Below are positions 1 through 11,577 of a stretch of 64,000 nucleotides of DNA, in pieces (position 1 is the first letter of the stretch; the number at the start of each line of letters is the position of its first letter). The stretch is from assembly GCA_038503065.1 (NCBI GenBank), contig JBCAMK010000012.1, positions 744,001 through 808,000 on the forward strand, given 5' to 3'. This DNA comes from Paragyromitra xinjiangensis (taxonomy: Eukaryota > Ascomycota > Pezizomycetes > Pezizales > Discinaceae). The notes beneath the pieces were generated by a model. The model was not told the origin of the DNA and did no database searches. It worked only from the letters and a program-made list of their open reading frames with translations. The position numbers were made by a program, and so were the translations under genes.

Positions 1-469
1 GCAATCAGCTGCTTATCAAAACTGGCCAAATCAAATGTCTAATGGGATGCCTAATGGTTCGATGGTGGGCGGAATGTACTCTCCTTACAGTCCCAACACG
101 CAGCCCCAGCAGTCACCTCACGGCTCTCATCATCAAGTGCATGGTGTCTCTCAGACAGGAAGCACTCCGCCCACTCCTGTCACTGCTTCTTCATACCAGC
201 AGCCGATGCAGTTGCCTCCTCCACCCATTCCGCCTATGCATCAGCCTCACCAACAGCCTTCTCTTGTGACGCCGCCTCCACACGAGATCGACGGGAGCGA
301 TGATCGTGGTGATCAGCACTATGAAGCACAGGCTATGGCGGCTCCAATAAGGAACGGACCAATCCAGCATCATTCAGGCCTAAGCTACTCGGACTTCTTG
401 GCGAGTGATATCTCAGCTGAGGGTGCTGTTAATGTTAATGATGGTCAGCAGGCAGGACCGAACAAGTAA
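1..469 (+). CDS. C-terminal fragment of a Q/P-rich protein, possibly a transcription factor (5' partial)
   Basis: The reading frame is open from base 2 to the TAA at 467-469, so the gene begins before the window. The visible 155 or so residues are low-complexity: Asn/Gly/Met-rich at first, then Gln/Pro/His-rich (for example QQPMQLPPPPIPP), then a more acidic tail ending in AGPNK. No folded domain is visible. Such glutamine- and proline-rich tails are common in fungal DNA-binding regulators, which is the only ground for suggesting a transcription factor; RNA-binding or signalling proteins can have the same composition. Translation in the other two frames gives only short shadows. No intron signature is seen in this last exon. 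The protein identity cannot be settled without the upstream sequence. Confidence 0.65.
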   Translation, partial: QSAAYQNWPNQMSNGMPNGSMVGGMYSPYSPNTQPQQSPHGSHHQVHGVSQTGSTPPTPVTASSYQQPMQLPPPPIPPMHQPHQQPSLVTPPPHEIDGSDDRGDQHYEAQAMAAPIRNGPIQHHSGLSYSDFLASDISAEGAVNVNDGQQAGPNK

Positions 470-3400
470 ATAGTGTGTTTTTTGTTTTACCGTGGGGAGC
501 GGAGTTGCGAGGTTGAGGTTCCGGTTCCGGTTCCGGCGTAAGGAGATCGATTTTTTTGGATGGGTTTTGTTTGCCAAGATACGAGGTGTTTGGTGCGCCG
601 CGGAGTTTTCTTCACTGCTTTTTGTCTGAATCATTTTATTTCTTTGTTTTTCTACAATTGGTATCTTTTGGTACACGCCGCAGACATTGGCGGAAGCAAT
701 ATCCTTTTTTTTGCGTTGCTTTTTCTCATTTTTTTGGTTCATCTATGGGATTGGGTTTTCGTTTCTCCTCTGGCTGCATTTTAACGGAGGCACTCATCAC
801 TTTTCTCGGAGACGTCACGTTTTTTCTTGGCCGGTTTTGGCAAGCGACATGTTAATACATTTGCTCTGCTGTATATTTTTAAGGCATTCGAGCGTCCTTT
901 CCTTTATTGCCTTTTCATTGCGTCATATTTTTTTGTCACCTGTCAATATATCGACTTATTTTTGCTCATATTTTCTATCCGTCACCAGATGATGTATGGT
1001 GACAATTGTTTGCTACCAGGAGTCGTTGGGTACAGGTGTTTGTGGAAATTCATAAGTCAAATTACGGAGTTCGTTCATTTTTATTTTATCGTCACCGTTT
1101 TTCATGGTCATCTCCCCCCAATTTTTTGACAATTATCTATTTCTCGGTTGGAAATCATACTTTTTACCATCTAGTTATTCTAAACCGTAACATGTTTGTA
1201 GTTCGGTCTCAGCTATAAAACTTGGTGAATACTTCATCGTGATTATTTTGAGTAGATCATTTGCTACAAGGCTTTAGTTGTGGTGGACCTCAAAATACTG
1301 GTAAGACAGGTGATAGCAACTTCCTTCTCAACCTGGTATATTTAGGATCAGGGTGATTAGAACGATTATCTAGCCGGATAGGAGCATATGTCCACCGGAT
1401 CAAGTTTAAGTCCTGTGCCCCCCGATCAGCATTTAAAAATCCGCTATGGCTCTTGTTTCCAAGTTTTATGGCATAAATCATATATTTCAAGCACCCTCCT
1501 TGAAATTAGAACTAGTTGATCATTGACTTAATTTGGAAACGCTCTCAAACCAGTCTGGTGGAACTGCGGGGTAATGAGACGCATGGATGACTATGACAAG
1601 GTCTCAAAAGCGACGGGGAAAGACGGAATTGGGAAGATTAAGATAGGAAGGAGAAAGTGGAAAGGAAAAGAAGGAACAAGGAATAAAGGCTAGAGATAAA
1701 TTATTCGTACAGATAGCGGATAGAAATATCAACGGCAAACAAGATCCGTTATCTTGTATTTAAATCAGAATTTACCACTGTAATGTCATTGATGGAGACA
1801 CAGAAGCTTGTTTGTATAAGGCACAGAATCACCATGCAACAGCTCATTCCGGGGCACTTGCCCGAAGTTTACAGTCACATCATATCACTCGATTGGGTTC
1901 AATGCAATGGGCAGGCATGAAATAATTAATCAACCATGGATTGATAGGCGCAGTATTAATTTTGCGAAACCAGTGCTAAAACAGGGATATTTTGGGAGGA
2001 TGTGGGTAGGATTGGGAATCTGACCACAGGTAGGAATGAAGAATGAGGTAGTTATGCAGCTACCGTCGATAAATTCGCCTGTTTTCTCCCTTTCGGCATG
2101 TTGTGGTTTGGTTTCTGGAGAATAGACCTGTCGCCGGGGCCGCGTAATATCTCTTCATGGGTGCTTTGTAACTTGTGTTTTTTTTGACGGTATAACTACA
2201 CAGATGCTCCTGCATGAGAACATATGGTTTGTAATCGCTAACAATCTTCAACCGAAGAGCACTTCATTCTTAGGCAATATAATCTGTTGATGTAGGGAAT
2301 CTTATTTGGGATTAAGAAAACGGGTCCCTGTGCCGACAAGCATAAGCACGGCAGCCTCGTGGCCATCAACCTTCCTATTATTTTCTTGTACTGCTTTTCC
2401 ATCTCCTTACTTACATAGCCAGGCTTTCTTATTTTCATGTTTCGCATCTTTAGCTTCTCTGCAGTTTTTTTTCTTTCATACTCCCGCGGCATCCTAGTCC
2501 TTTCTCGTATGCTATCACTCCACTTTGTTTGTGAACCCCCCTAACCAGCCTTATCTGTGAAGTCAACTGCCAACCTCCTGCCATTTATTGGGTGCACACA
2601 AAAATATACCAATACCCTAGACGAAATATTTCATACAGCCTATCTGTGCGTGGTCAGGCTGATGGTCATGTTTAGGCCCTAGAGAATAGTGGTCCAACTT
2701 AGTCTAGTTAAAGCTCGAAATTGGACCTGGTGGCAGGTTGTGACTTCAGAGATTGCCCACGGGAGTGGTTTGAGAGACTTGTGAAATTTCCATGCTTCTG
2801 GGTCTGGTTTTGCTGCTAACGTCCTGTTGCCGCATCGCACCACTCGATCAATGATACCAAGACATACAATGGTTTAGTTTTATATCCATTAATTGTCATA
2901 TGCTTCTAGTGGCCGTTAGGTGCAGTGATTATATAGCAGCATTCGATTTAGAATTATAGAAACACCACTGGTTTCCATTTTATTTCTTCTCGTAGCTCTT
3001 AACTATCGTGGCAAGTTCTACAAAAAGCACTATTTACGTACTGAATCCTCTTGATCCGGCGTTTCCTGAAGTTATGTAAAATAACCATTCCCGGATTCGA
3101 TCGCCTTAATTATTCCCTCGATCGTAGCTCCTCACGCACAGGAATTCGATACTTCAGACTTTAGTTGCTTGATTGCTTCTAGAGGCCTACAACCTAAACT
3201 TGCCAATTACAGTAGAGATACCTAATAGGCCCTGCTAAGTCTCCGCTCATGAATCCCTAGCTGTAAAACATAAGAATTTGCGAGGTGTTTCAAATTCACT
3301 GACTGGAATCCGTGAAAACATCCGATTACGATCCAGGGGATAGCTATAGGGATACTAGCAAGATACATGTAATACCTCGTGGACCTTATAATTAAACCGT

Positions 3401-6400
3401 CTTAGGCTGTGTAAATATTTTTTTGCCCTAAGGGCAAAAGAGTAAACTTATACTTAATTATTTTGATCTTTATATTTTTCTTTTCGTTGGTTATTTCAGA
3501 GTACGTAGCTCCTGCAGAAGAGAGCCCGTCCTAATAGTTCTATGGGCCCTCGTTTTGCTTACCGTTAACTGCTCATACTACTTCCTACCATTCCCTGTCT
3601 TTGGGGTATTTCTGAATTGGTTTTCCTTACTGTTGGTGAGCTGCTGATGGCTGCCATCAGCTTTTTTTTTCAGTTCTACAGTGATAAATTCTTGTGGGCC
3701 TTTACCAGCCTTTTATGCCGGCGAACGAAGCGCAGATCGAGGCCATGTGCTGATTTTTATTGGATATGCTCCGAAACATCAAATCTTGGATAAGGTTTCG
3801 TTCTATCTTTAGGACCGGTGCCGGGGAAAGTAATTATTATCTTAATTGGGCAATTACGACAAAAGAGCGGGGAATAAATGTATTCTTTGGAGTTTCCCGC
3901 AGCCACTTTTTCTGACGTGGGGCATTTACATCACACACTATCACTCGCCGGTTTTCATGCCTCTCAGATTGATGCGATTGATTGATTGGTTAATAATTCA
4001 TACATACCCTAATCACTATCATCCCCACACTCCGCGGACCTTTTATCTTTCATCCTGTCTCCTTGTCTTCATCCCTATCCATCAACCTCATTTCTTCCCT
4101 AAAAATAACTAGTCTCTTTGTTATCCCTTGCTTTCCCCATCTACACCCCTTCCTGTATATACCTTTCATCCTACACTTATCTGCCCTCAAACATTCCACC
4201 CCCACATCTATGTATCTATACTGTCCTCCCTCTTTTTCGGGCCCACCAGCTACGCTCCCGCAAGCCGTCCCTCATTTTATATCTCTCGCATCGTTCAGGT
4301 CGATGCGGCATGGAGCTTTTGTGCTAGAAGCTAAGACCAACGAGATCTGACTCAGTTAGAGGCGTTTGTTAGGTTGTCTTGAAAACAAAGTGTACCTTAT
4401 TTTTGAAAGCTCAATAGGTATCGAGCCCCGCCGCGATGCCGTTTGACTTTTCTATCATTTACAACCGGTGCCTAGAAACACGTGTGGTGTAAACCGCATC
4501 TAGCCGTGACATCAGATATTAGCCTTTTGGGAATTTTAGATGATGAAGCCTATCTAGCGAAGATAGTCTACGAGCTCAGCTTTCGGTGAACTGGCGATAC
4601 ATTGATTACCAAAAACCACCCCTTCACCAGGTCACCCGGTGGTGCAAAATTTCCCCGGGAAGGTTTGGCTTTGGAAATATGAGTCTTTGAGATATGTAGT
4701 ACTAATACTACATGTAGTAACGAGGAGTAAAGCAGCAACGACCGGGATGCCGGTAAGTTTAGCTAGGCGTTCTTAATATGTACTCAGACCGGGGTTTTTA
4801 TCCGTGCTGGCTTCAATCATTCTGTTTTTTTTTTGTTGATAATATATATCGACGTCTGGGGGTTTATTGCTTGGGTTGGTCATCTGAATAATGTAAGGTG
4901 TATCTCCTAACTTGTAGCGATTTTGCAACCGACTGTAATAAATCAACCATTACTTATCTCATGCTCTACCACCTACTAGGAAACTAACAAGACCAGCCTT
5001 TCGTAGAGAGCTAAATTACCAACAGAATAATCATTTTACTGATTCTCAATATAGTAGGGCATTTTTTGTGGTGGCAGTAGGGCACTTAAGCGAAGGGACC
5101 TGTGATTTCCTCCAATATAGTACCACCATCTCCAACTGATTTTCTGTGCTTTTTATAGGAATTAGGAGTAGCTGATTCACAGAGTCAAAGATAATTAGAT
5201 AAAGAAGCTGTTTATAAATTGTCAATGTGCTAGAGCAAGTGCCAAACATTTGGCAGGCTTTTGAAGTTAATTAACCATTGTGCCCATACAAATTTGGCCA
5301 CCTGAGCCCAAATCCTGTGATTTTACCGCTTTTTTGAGGACTTATAACTCCACAAAGGCTCATCCAATCAATAAGCCCTTGTAGATATTTGATATGACAA
5401 TAAAGTACTTGCGATTTTTATTTTTTATAGTGGCTCTAATACTTTGTTGGTGGTGGGGTTGGTGTTGGCTGTGGGTGCTAGGTTTTGTATGGGCGCATTA
5501 CCCAACATCCAGAAATTCTCGCTTAACCTTCATAATTATAGTCCATACAACTGATATGCTATTCTATTAGCCTACTAAAATGATATTTTTTTCCAGTTGT
5601 TATCTTTGATAGTTGTAAAGTTACTAAGGTTCAAAAAGAGCATGTTGAAATTTAAGCCCACTCGGGCGTGAACTCGCGTTGCTACAGGTTAGGAGATAGT
5701 GTATGGAGTATTACAACTGCTGGGCGAACATGGGACGGAAGTCGGGGTGGTTGGCTTGTGTAGGCCTAAGATATTATAATTAATGTATATTTGCACAATA
5801 GCTATCGTGAAAGGGCTTCTAATATACTTGTGTCGTGAATTGTGAGGTAATCTATTGACATATGCCACCTCCTGATGGTTGTGCGTCTAAATCTCAACAC
5901 GAGAGGCTGTTTAAGAGGAACATACATATAGTTAATGATATCAGATGTAGTAACTGATAGCCGGTGCGATAAAGCTAACCTCAATCAGATATGTAGATAG
6001 GTGACAAAGGAAAAAGAGAAAGAAAAAAAAGTTGTGAGTGGGTATAGGCAAAAGCTGATAAATGAGGCATAGTAAAAAGTAAATGCTAAAGAACGACTAC
6101 TGTTGGTAAGAAATACCTGAACCACCAATTTATCCCCCCGTATGCATCCATTCTTCCTTAGCCGGAAGGGTAAATAAATAAAACACAAAAGAGGCATCTA
6201 AGTGGAATATTGACAATTCTGGTCCCTGTCTGCAGCTGGATAGCCTATTGCCTGGGGCTTCGATAGTAGTGAGTGTTCCAGAATTTCCTCCTTTTTTTTC
6301 ACCCCATACATCACCATCCCTCATCACCACACGTAAGGGGGTAAGGTGATAGCGATAAATCCTGGCCCCGCAATATGATGTGGAAGTACCCAAAACCATA

Positions 6401-6563
6401 AACTGAAAAAAATCAAATAAACTCCTGTCCAAATCCGAACACCTCCCTTGCCCAGGCTGAGCGCGAAAATACAAAACGCAAAAGAGAAATCGTAGACAAG
6501 TGTTCTACGAGAAAAACACGGCTCGAGGATCTGTTGTGCCTCGAAGATTAGCTCAAAGTCTAT
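470..6563. other. Gene-free region of about 6 kb between two convergent gene ends
   Basis: I see no open frame with recognisable protein similarity or a plausible exon chain on either strand. The stretch is mostly AT-rich. Part of it, about 4010-4330, is strongly pyrimidine-rich on the plus strand like a fungal promoter or 5' leader, but no coding frame follows it. A perfect 14-bp palindrome (TACTACATGTAGTA) lies at 4706-4719. Old decayed mobile elements could be present but nothing intact is recognisable. Confidence 0.5.
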
Positions 6564-7078
6564 TTAAATATAGGTGGTAGGGAGTTTACCCAAAGGCCTT
6601 CCGTCAGGAGCAATCCCATTCTTCGCAAGTTTTTGTACCATGAAGAGCTGTCGGGCCTCGTCAAAATTAACTTTTTGTTTTTTCATAATTTTCAAGACCT
6701 CTCTCTTGGAGGCTACGTCTAAGCCGGCACGAGAATCGCCATCTTGGACGTTTTCGGAAAGGCTGAAGGCATCAGAGCTACAGGTAGTCGTTAGCTTAAG
6801 ATTTTATAAAAAGACACAGCAAAGCTTTACCTTAAACCGGCTTCAATGTCGCCTTCGAAGGAGGGGTTTAGTTGGTGGTAGGTATGTTCAGGGATGATGT
6901 TTGAGAGAAAAGGTATCCAACGGGAGCGATAAATGTAAAGACCTAGGGATGAGGGGTTAAGCCGTAATCCCTCGTGCTGTGATAAGGTAGGAGAGGGAGG
7001 TAGCGACGACATACCGGTGGCGACTACCATGAAGAAGAAAGCCCAAGACCAGAGAATATAGTTATCAGTCAAGGCCAT
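6564..7078 (-). CDS. DUF2015 family protein, one N-terminal membrane segment
   Basis: Two exons on the minus strand: 7078-6831 and 6777-6564, joined over a 53-nt GT-AG intron (donor GTAAAG, branch CTAAC, acceptor TAG). This gives 153 residues. The N terminus (MALTDNYILWSWAFFFMV) is hydrophobic and probably membrane-inserted. The conserved C-terminal half carries the DUF2015 hallmark: GDIEAGLSS, then GDSRAGLD, VLKIMKKQKVNFDEAR and NGIAPDGRPLG. This family is fungal, small and of unknown function; the family call is by recognition of these motifs. The start was chosen because it gives the expected N-terminal hydrophobic stretch and whole length. The gene is transcribed away from the eL28 gene, sharing the 0.9-kb intergenic region. 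Confidence 0.85.
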
Positions 7079-8021
7079 AGTGGGGGGTTTATGTACTCTC
7101 AGGGTTTATTATGTATCTTTTTAGGGAGAGAGCTATGTATGTACGCAATAGTTATGGAGCAGTAGCTGTGGAGAAGATATGCAGTGTCTCTTGGGGGGTA
7201 TGAAGCAAGACAAAGGAAAACAAGGAATGAATGGACGGGAGTTTGAATTACAAAGGGAAATAAGTTGACGGATGGACGATATAGTGGAAGATCGACTCGA
7301 GCTGACGCCTGGCGATGAATTCGGGATCCGTCAATAGGAATGCATGATGATGCGAGATGTTTTGGGGGGTGTTTGGCTTGGCAGTGGCAGTGGCTATGAA
7401 TAGGTAATTTTAGTCGCGCGCGGTCCGGAGAAGGGATCGATGCCATTTTTAAAGCGTCGTCATGCGGCTCACACGCAGCCGAGACAGAGCGAGCACGTTA
7501 TGTAGGTTATACCCCTTTGCGGTGAAGGTACAGACATGCACGTACTCTGGCGCGGTGGTTTCGCATTTCGTGTTTCGGGTTTCGGGTTTGGGGCTAAGCG
7601 AGCGAAAACCCTGGCTGCCGTCACGGATTGCCCACAAACCCCTACATCAGTTAACCAAAAGTTCCCCACCCCCCCGCTTCACAACGACAATCCATCATTT
7701 GCGCGCTGTCAATCTCAAAATTTAGGTCAGTAACGCTATTTTTGGTCCCCTTATCCGTGTGATTACGGATTTCCTGTGGTTTGGGGTTTTGGGTTTCTTC
7801 CTCTTCTCTTTCTCGGCCCACAGGCCTGTAGGACATGGGTCTTTCAATCAAAAAGAAAGAAAGAGAGAAAACGAGAATTAAAGAAAGTTCCTGGGATTAA
7901 CTCCAAAAAAACCCCAAATTAACTACAATTTTCAGGGAGAAATTAACTAAAAAAATCTGGCTAAAAAAGAGAGAATTCAATATTCGCAGATCCCTCATCT
8001 CCTCCGAAAATTCCCTCTACG
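7079..8021. promoter_or_regulatory. Divergent intergenic region between DUF2015 gene and eL28 gene
   Basis: The two flanking genes point away from each other, so this 0.94-kb stretch should hold both promoters. It contains G/T-rich runs of the type TTTCGGGTTTCGGGTTT near 7570 and GGTTTGGGGTTTTGGG near 7780, and a purine-rich leader just before the eL28 start. No TATA box is obvious. The open frames here (for example 7099-7446 minus) have no protein-like conservation and are left out. Confidence 0.4.
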
Positions 8022-8884
8022 ATGTCGAATGTCAACGTTAGCTCCGACCTCCTCTGGGCCATCACCAGGAACCACTCCTCATATATCGTCAAGCGCGGTG
8101 TTGGAAATGAGCGTGTCATCTTCTCTAAAGAGCCCTTGAATCTTGTCAACAAGCATTCCCGCAAGGTACATCTAAGTAGAGGTGGCCATTGAGAATCTCA
8201 GATAGCTAACTGAATCCATCATCCTGCAGCATTCCGGACTTGTCAACGAGAAGGTTAGGACCGTCCTGGGTGGATCGCTGTGCGTTTGGTGGCGGACCTT
8301 CGACTAACTAGTGTTTCTTGGTGGACAGGCAGTTGGTGTTCTACCCGGAGAGGCTGGGGGCGTTACTCGTGCGTCCTTCGGGTATTTCTTCTATTGGGTG
8401 CTTAGTTACTGACGAAGGGTACGGCGCAGTCATCACCAAAAAGAGTCACGAGAAGTATGGAAACAAACCCGCTTCCCTCTACAACACTGTCACTTTCTCC
8501 AAAAACAAGAGTCAGCGCAAGTAAGGGACCCTAAAAAAATCAAGGATCAAGTCATCGACGAGGTGCTGACGGGGTGTTTAATGAAAGAACCTATGCTGCT
8601 GTTGTGAACACTGTTGCTAAGAAGCACTACCGGTAAGTTGCTTTATCCCGGAACTCGGTATCTCTCGGATAACTCACTGACATTTGAATCCTTCTCCAGA
8701 CCCGATCTTCGCCAGGCATGTCCCCAAATCCCCTACTTACCCGATTGCTTATATATATTCTGATACCCGAAAATAGGAGGCCGTTGCCCGTGCTAGTGCC
8801 ATCAAGAGATCTCAGAGGCCTGTTAAGCTCTCTGCGGTGAGTAAGCCAAGAGGCGTCAAAGCGAAGAAGGCTGCTGCGGAGTAG
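8022..8884 (+). CDS. RPL28: 60S ribosomal protein eL28
   Basis: Seven exons: 8022-8165, 8230-8253, 8329-8368, 8430-8520, 8588-8632, 8700-8715 and 8777-8884, giving 155 residues, normal for eukaryotic eL28. The N terminus MSNVNVSSDLLWAITRNHSS with YIVKR, then HSGLVNEK, GGVTLITKKS, SLYNTVTFSK, TYAAVVNTVAKKHYRPDLRQ and the basic C-terminal tail are diagnostic of this large-subunit protein. Standard yeasts lack it but filamentous fungi have it. Intron 6 (8716-8776) begins with GC (CAG|GCATGT) and ends ATAG; this is the only junction that preserves the conserved RQEAVARA sequence. The many small exons agree with intron-rich ribosomal genes in Pezizomycotina. The product acts in cytosolic ribosomes. 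Confidence 0.94.
8716..8776 (+). other. GC-AG intron in the eL28 gene (intron 6)
   Basis: 61-nt intron CAG|GCATGT...AATAG|GAG. The downstream GT (GCAT|GTCC) would destroy the conserved RQEAVARA sequence. Confidence 0.8.
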
Positions 8885-9610
8885 ATTTAGGTGGTGAAAG
8901 GCTTAGGGGAATTTTCAACGTAAGGTCATAACGTAAAGTTGCGGGAGAAATAAATAAATAAAATAAGATAAAAATCGCTATATCTCTCACATTTCGGTAG
9001 ATTCCTTGAAGGAGGGGGGGCACTGTTTTGTGCGTGTTATGAAACCAACGCAGCTTTGGCGATAGTGAGTATAGAAATCATATAAAATTGTGGTTATCTA
9101 TGTATTCCATCGAAGACGACCGTTTTTTCCTGCGATTTTCTCCGAGAAAATAATCGGGGATCATGGTACTTCACTCGGCGCAACCACAAGCCATGGCAGC
9201 TGTAGCCCGCAATGATCCGATGCAACAAAATCGATCGGATTGTTTGAGCCTATTACGGCCTTTAATGTTAAACTCATGCCATCGGATCAAGAATTCCGGG
9301 GTTGAGAAGAATAAAGGTAATATCTCGTTACGTGCTCATGTTTGCAGATGGCCCGATGTTGATGCTCAGCACCTGGGTTCCCTCCCCAAACTGGTAGCCG
9401 GGAACCCCGCTGCGGGATTTGCACCCCACCATTACCTTACACAACCCCCAACCCCACCAAGGTACATAAACGTCAACTACTGCTGCCTCTTCGACCCCTC
9501 CCAAAATCTGCCATCTTCATCGACTCCGTGTGCCATCTTCTCTCCCTCTACAAAGCACATACTTGTTCTTTCTTAAATCTCTTGCTTTCTATCTCTTCAA
9601 ACCAAGTAAA
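8885..9610. promoter_or_regulatory. Intergenic: eL28 3' flank and malate dehydrogenase promoter
   Basis: The distal half (about 9430-9600) is strongly C/T-rich on the plus strand, with runs such as CCCCCAACCCCACC and CTCTCCCTCT directly before the ATG. This is typical of highly expressed fungal genes. No TATA box stands out. An open frame at 9163-9576 covers this leader but has no protein-like composition. Confidence 0.4.
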
Positions 9611-11069
9611 ATGGTTAAAGCTGGTGAGCTTCCTTGCTATCTTCTTTAGATGCAATTCGGCGATTATATAAGCATATTTATTGACTTTGAGTTACCAACA
9701 GTGGTTCTTGGTGCTGCCGGTGGTATTGGTCAGGTGAGGCCATCCTCTCATGATATCGTCGCCTTAGGAATAAGCTCTCGAGTATTGGTAGAAGGAAATT
9801 ATGCTTATGTGATTGTCTAAATAGCCTTTATCCCTCCTCCTGAAGGCTTGTCCCCTCGTTACCGAATTGGGGCTATACGATGTCGTTAACACCCCTGGTG
9901 TTGCCTCTGATCTTTCTCATATCTCCTCCCCTGCTGTAAGTTCACGCTTTATACTACGGAAGCCCGTTTTCACCGCTTAATCTTCTATATAGAAAGTCTC
10001 TGGATACCTTCCAGCAGACGATGGTCTCGAGAAGACACTCACTGGTGCTGACATCGTCGTTATTCCCGCTGGGATCCCTCGTACGTCTATCTCTCCATTC
10101 GTAGGTGAGCAAGAAGCTAATTAGCTTACTTTAGGTAAGCCTGGGATGACCCGTGATGATCTCTTCAAGATCAACGCTGGAATTGTCCGCGATCTCGTCA
10201 CTGGCATCGCCAAGTTTTGCCCCAAGGCATTCATCCTAATTATTTCTAACCCCGTCAACTCGACTGTCCCTGTTGCCGCAGAGGTCCTCAAGGCTCATAA
10301 AGTCTTTGACCCTACCCGCCTATTTGGTGTTACCACCCTTGATGTTGTCCGCGCTTCAACTTTCACTGCAGATATTACTGGGGAGAAGGATGCACGCAAG
10401 ATTGTGGTGCCTGTTATTGGTGGACATAGTGGGGAGACTATTGTCCCATTGTTGAGTTTGGCCCAGCCGGCTTGTCACATCCCCGCTGATAAACTCGATG
10501 GGCTGGTTCATCGTAAGCCGTTCCCCCAAGTGTTGAACGAAGATAAGCCGATCTGACCCGTATATTCGATGTTGAAGGTATCCAGTTCGGAGGTGATGAA
10601 GTTGTTGCGGCCAAAAACGGTGGTGGCTCTGCTACTCTCTCCATGGCGTTTGCTGGTTTTAGGTTTGCCGAGTCCGTGATCAAGATATGACTCCCTTTCC
10701 CCAAATTTGTCAACCTAGCTGACACGGAAATACGCATCTCTAGGTGAAACGGGTATTGTGGAGCCCGCGTTTGTCTACCTGCCTGGTGTCCCTGGTGGCG
10801 ACGAAGTCAACAAGTCACTTGGCGGTATCGATTTCTTCGCTGTTCCTGTTGAACTTGGGGTATGAATTCTCAATGTCCTTGACTAGCCAAAGCGAGCGGA
10901 GTGTTACAGCAGCATGCTGACAGTTAAACAGCCTAATGGAATCGTCAAGGCCACCAACCTCATTCATTTGATCGATGGCAATGAGAAGAAGCTCCTCGAA
11001 GTCGCCATCAAGGGTCTCAAGGGAAATATTGAGAAAGGCCATGAGTTCATAGGGGCTGCAAAGTTGTAA
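9611..11069 (+). CDS. Malate dehydrogenase, NAD-dependent, cytosolic type
   Basis: Eight exons: 9611-9623, 9702-9733, 9825-9935, 9993-10080, 10135-10512, 10578-10684, 10734-10859 and 10932-11069; 330 residues, the usual size. It interconverts malate and oxaloacetate with NAD. Visible are the dinucleotide-binding loop [12 protein letters not shown] at residues 4-15, the substrate loop [11 protein letters not shown], the NPVNSTVP segment, the [12 protein letters not shown] motif, and the catalytic histidine motif [11 protein letters not shown]. There is no mitochondrial presequence and no peroxisomal C-terminal SKL, so a cytosolic enzyme is most likely. Intron 6 (10685-10733, 49 nt) starts ATATGA and ends AAATAC. 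With this AT-AC boundary the conserved [14 protein letters not shown] segment reads through in frame, whereas no GT-AG choice restores it. An atypical junction rather than a broken gene is therefore favoured. Confidence 0.93.
10685..10733 (+). other. Probable AT-AC intron in the malate dehydrogenase gene (intron 6)
   Basis: 49 nt, from AAG|ATATGA to AAATAC|GCA, with a fungal branch-like GCTGAC 10-15 nt upstream of the 3' end. It is the only junction that keeps the family sequence in frame. Confidence 0.7.
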
Positions 11070-11577
11070 ACCCAAACCCAAAAACAAGCTCGCTCCTCTC
11101 AATCATCATGGAGTTATGAAGCTAACGCAAAGGGCTTCGGGGAATGATATGTAGATAAATGCATTTGCCGATGGATATAGAGATTCTTTCTTTCTTTTCG
11201 CTGGGTTAGAGGGTTGGCATCATAGGTCATCATTCGTATCTTGTGGAAAAAATTCCGGCCGAAAAAAGAAAAACAGATTGCGATATCTGAGAGAAGGAAA
11301 GTTTTATAAAGTATATACCTAAGCAGCAAACATTGAATTTTCACAGGGGAAGTGACGTTGTGGTAATGTGACATCGGTAAGGTGACGCTGATCAAGATTC
11401 TGAATTTGATGGACAAAGTAGTACTCCGGAAAAACCTCAATCCGTAAAGTAAAACCTACTTTTTGCGGAGAAATGTGGGAATCGGGGTTTCCCATCAACG
11501 ATCATTTCTTCATATATATGTAGCTCTGGCGTTCTAAGGCTGAGTAAAGCTAAGAGGTGAGAAATGAAAATCTATAT
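11070..11577. other. Intergenic between convergent malate dehydrogenase and TRS33 genes
   Basis: About 0.5 kb of 3' flanking sequence for both genes. No coding frame, repeat or RNA gene is recognised. Confidence 0.4.

Noticed and set aside
7099..7446. 115-codon minus-strand frame before the DUF2015 gene
   Set aside because: Composition is low and it lies in the shared promoter; no conserved motif. More likely leader sequence.
7560..7800. Telomere-like G/T-rich strings (TTTCGGG, GGTTTTGGG)
   Set aside because: Only a few irregular units; not TTAGGG repeats.
9163..9576. 137-codon frame upstream of malate dehydrogenase
   Set aside because: It overlaps the pyrimidine-rich leader and has no domain-like sequence.
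10734..10745. GT-AG alternative for malate dehydrogenase intron 6 ending at CTCTAG
   Set aside because: It leaves the wrong phase or removes the conserved VIK-ASLGETG residues.
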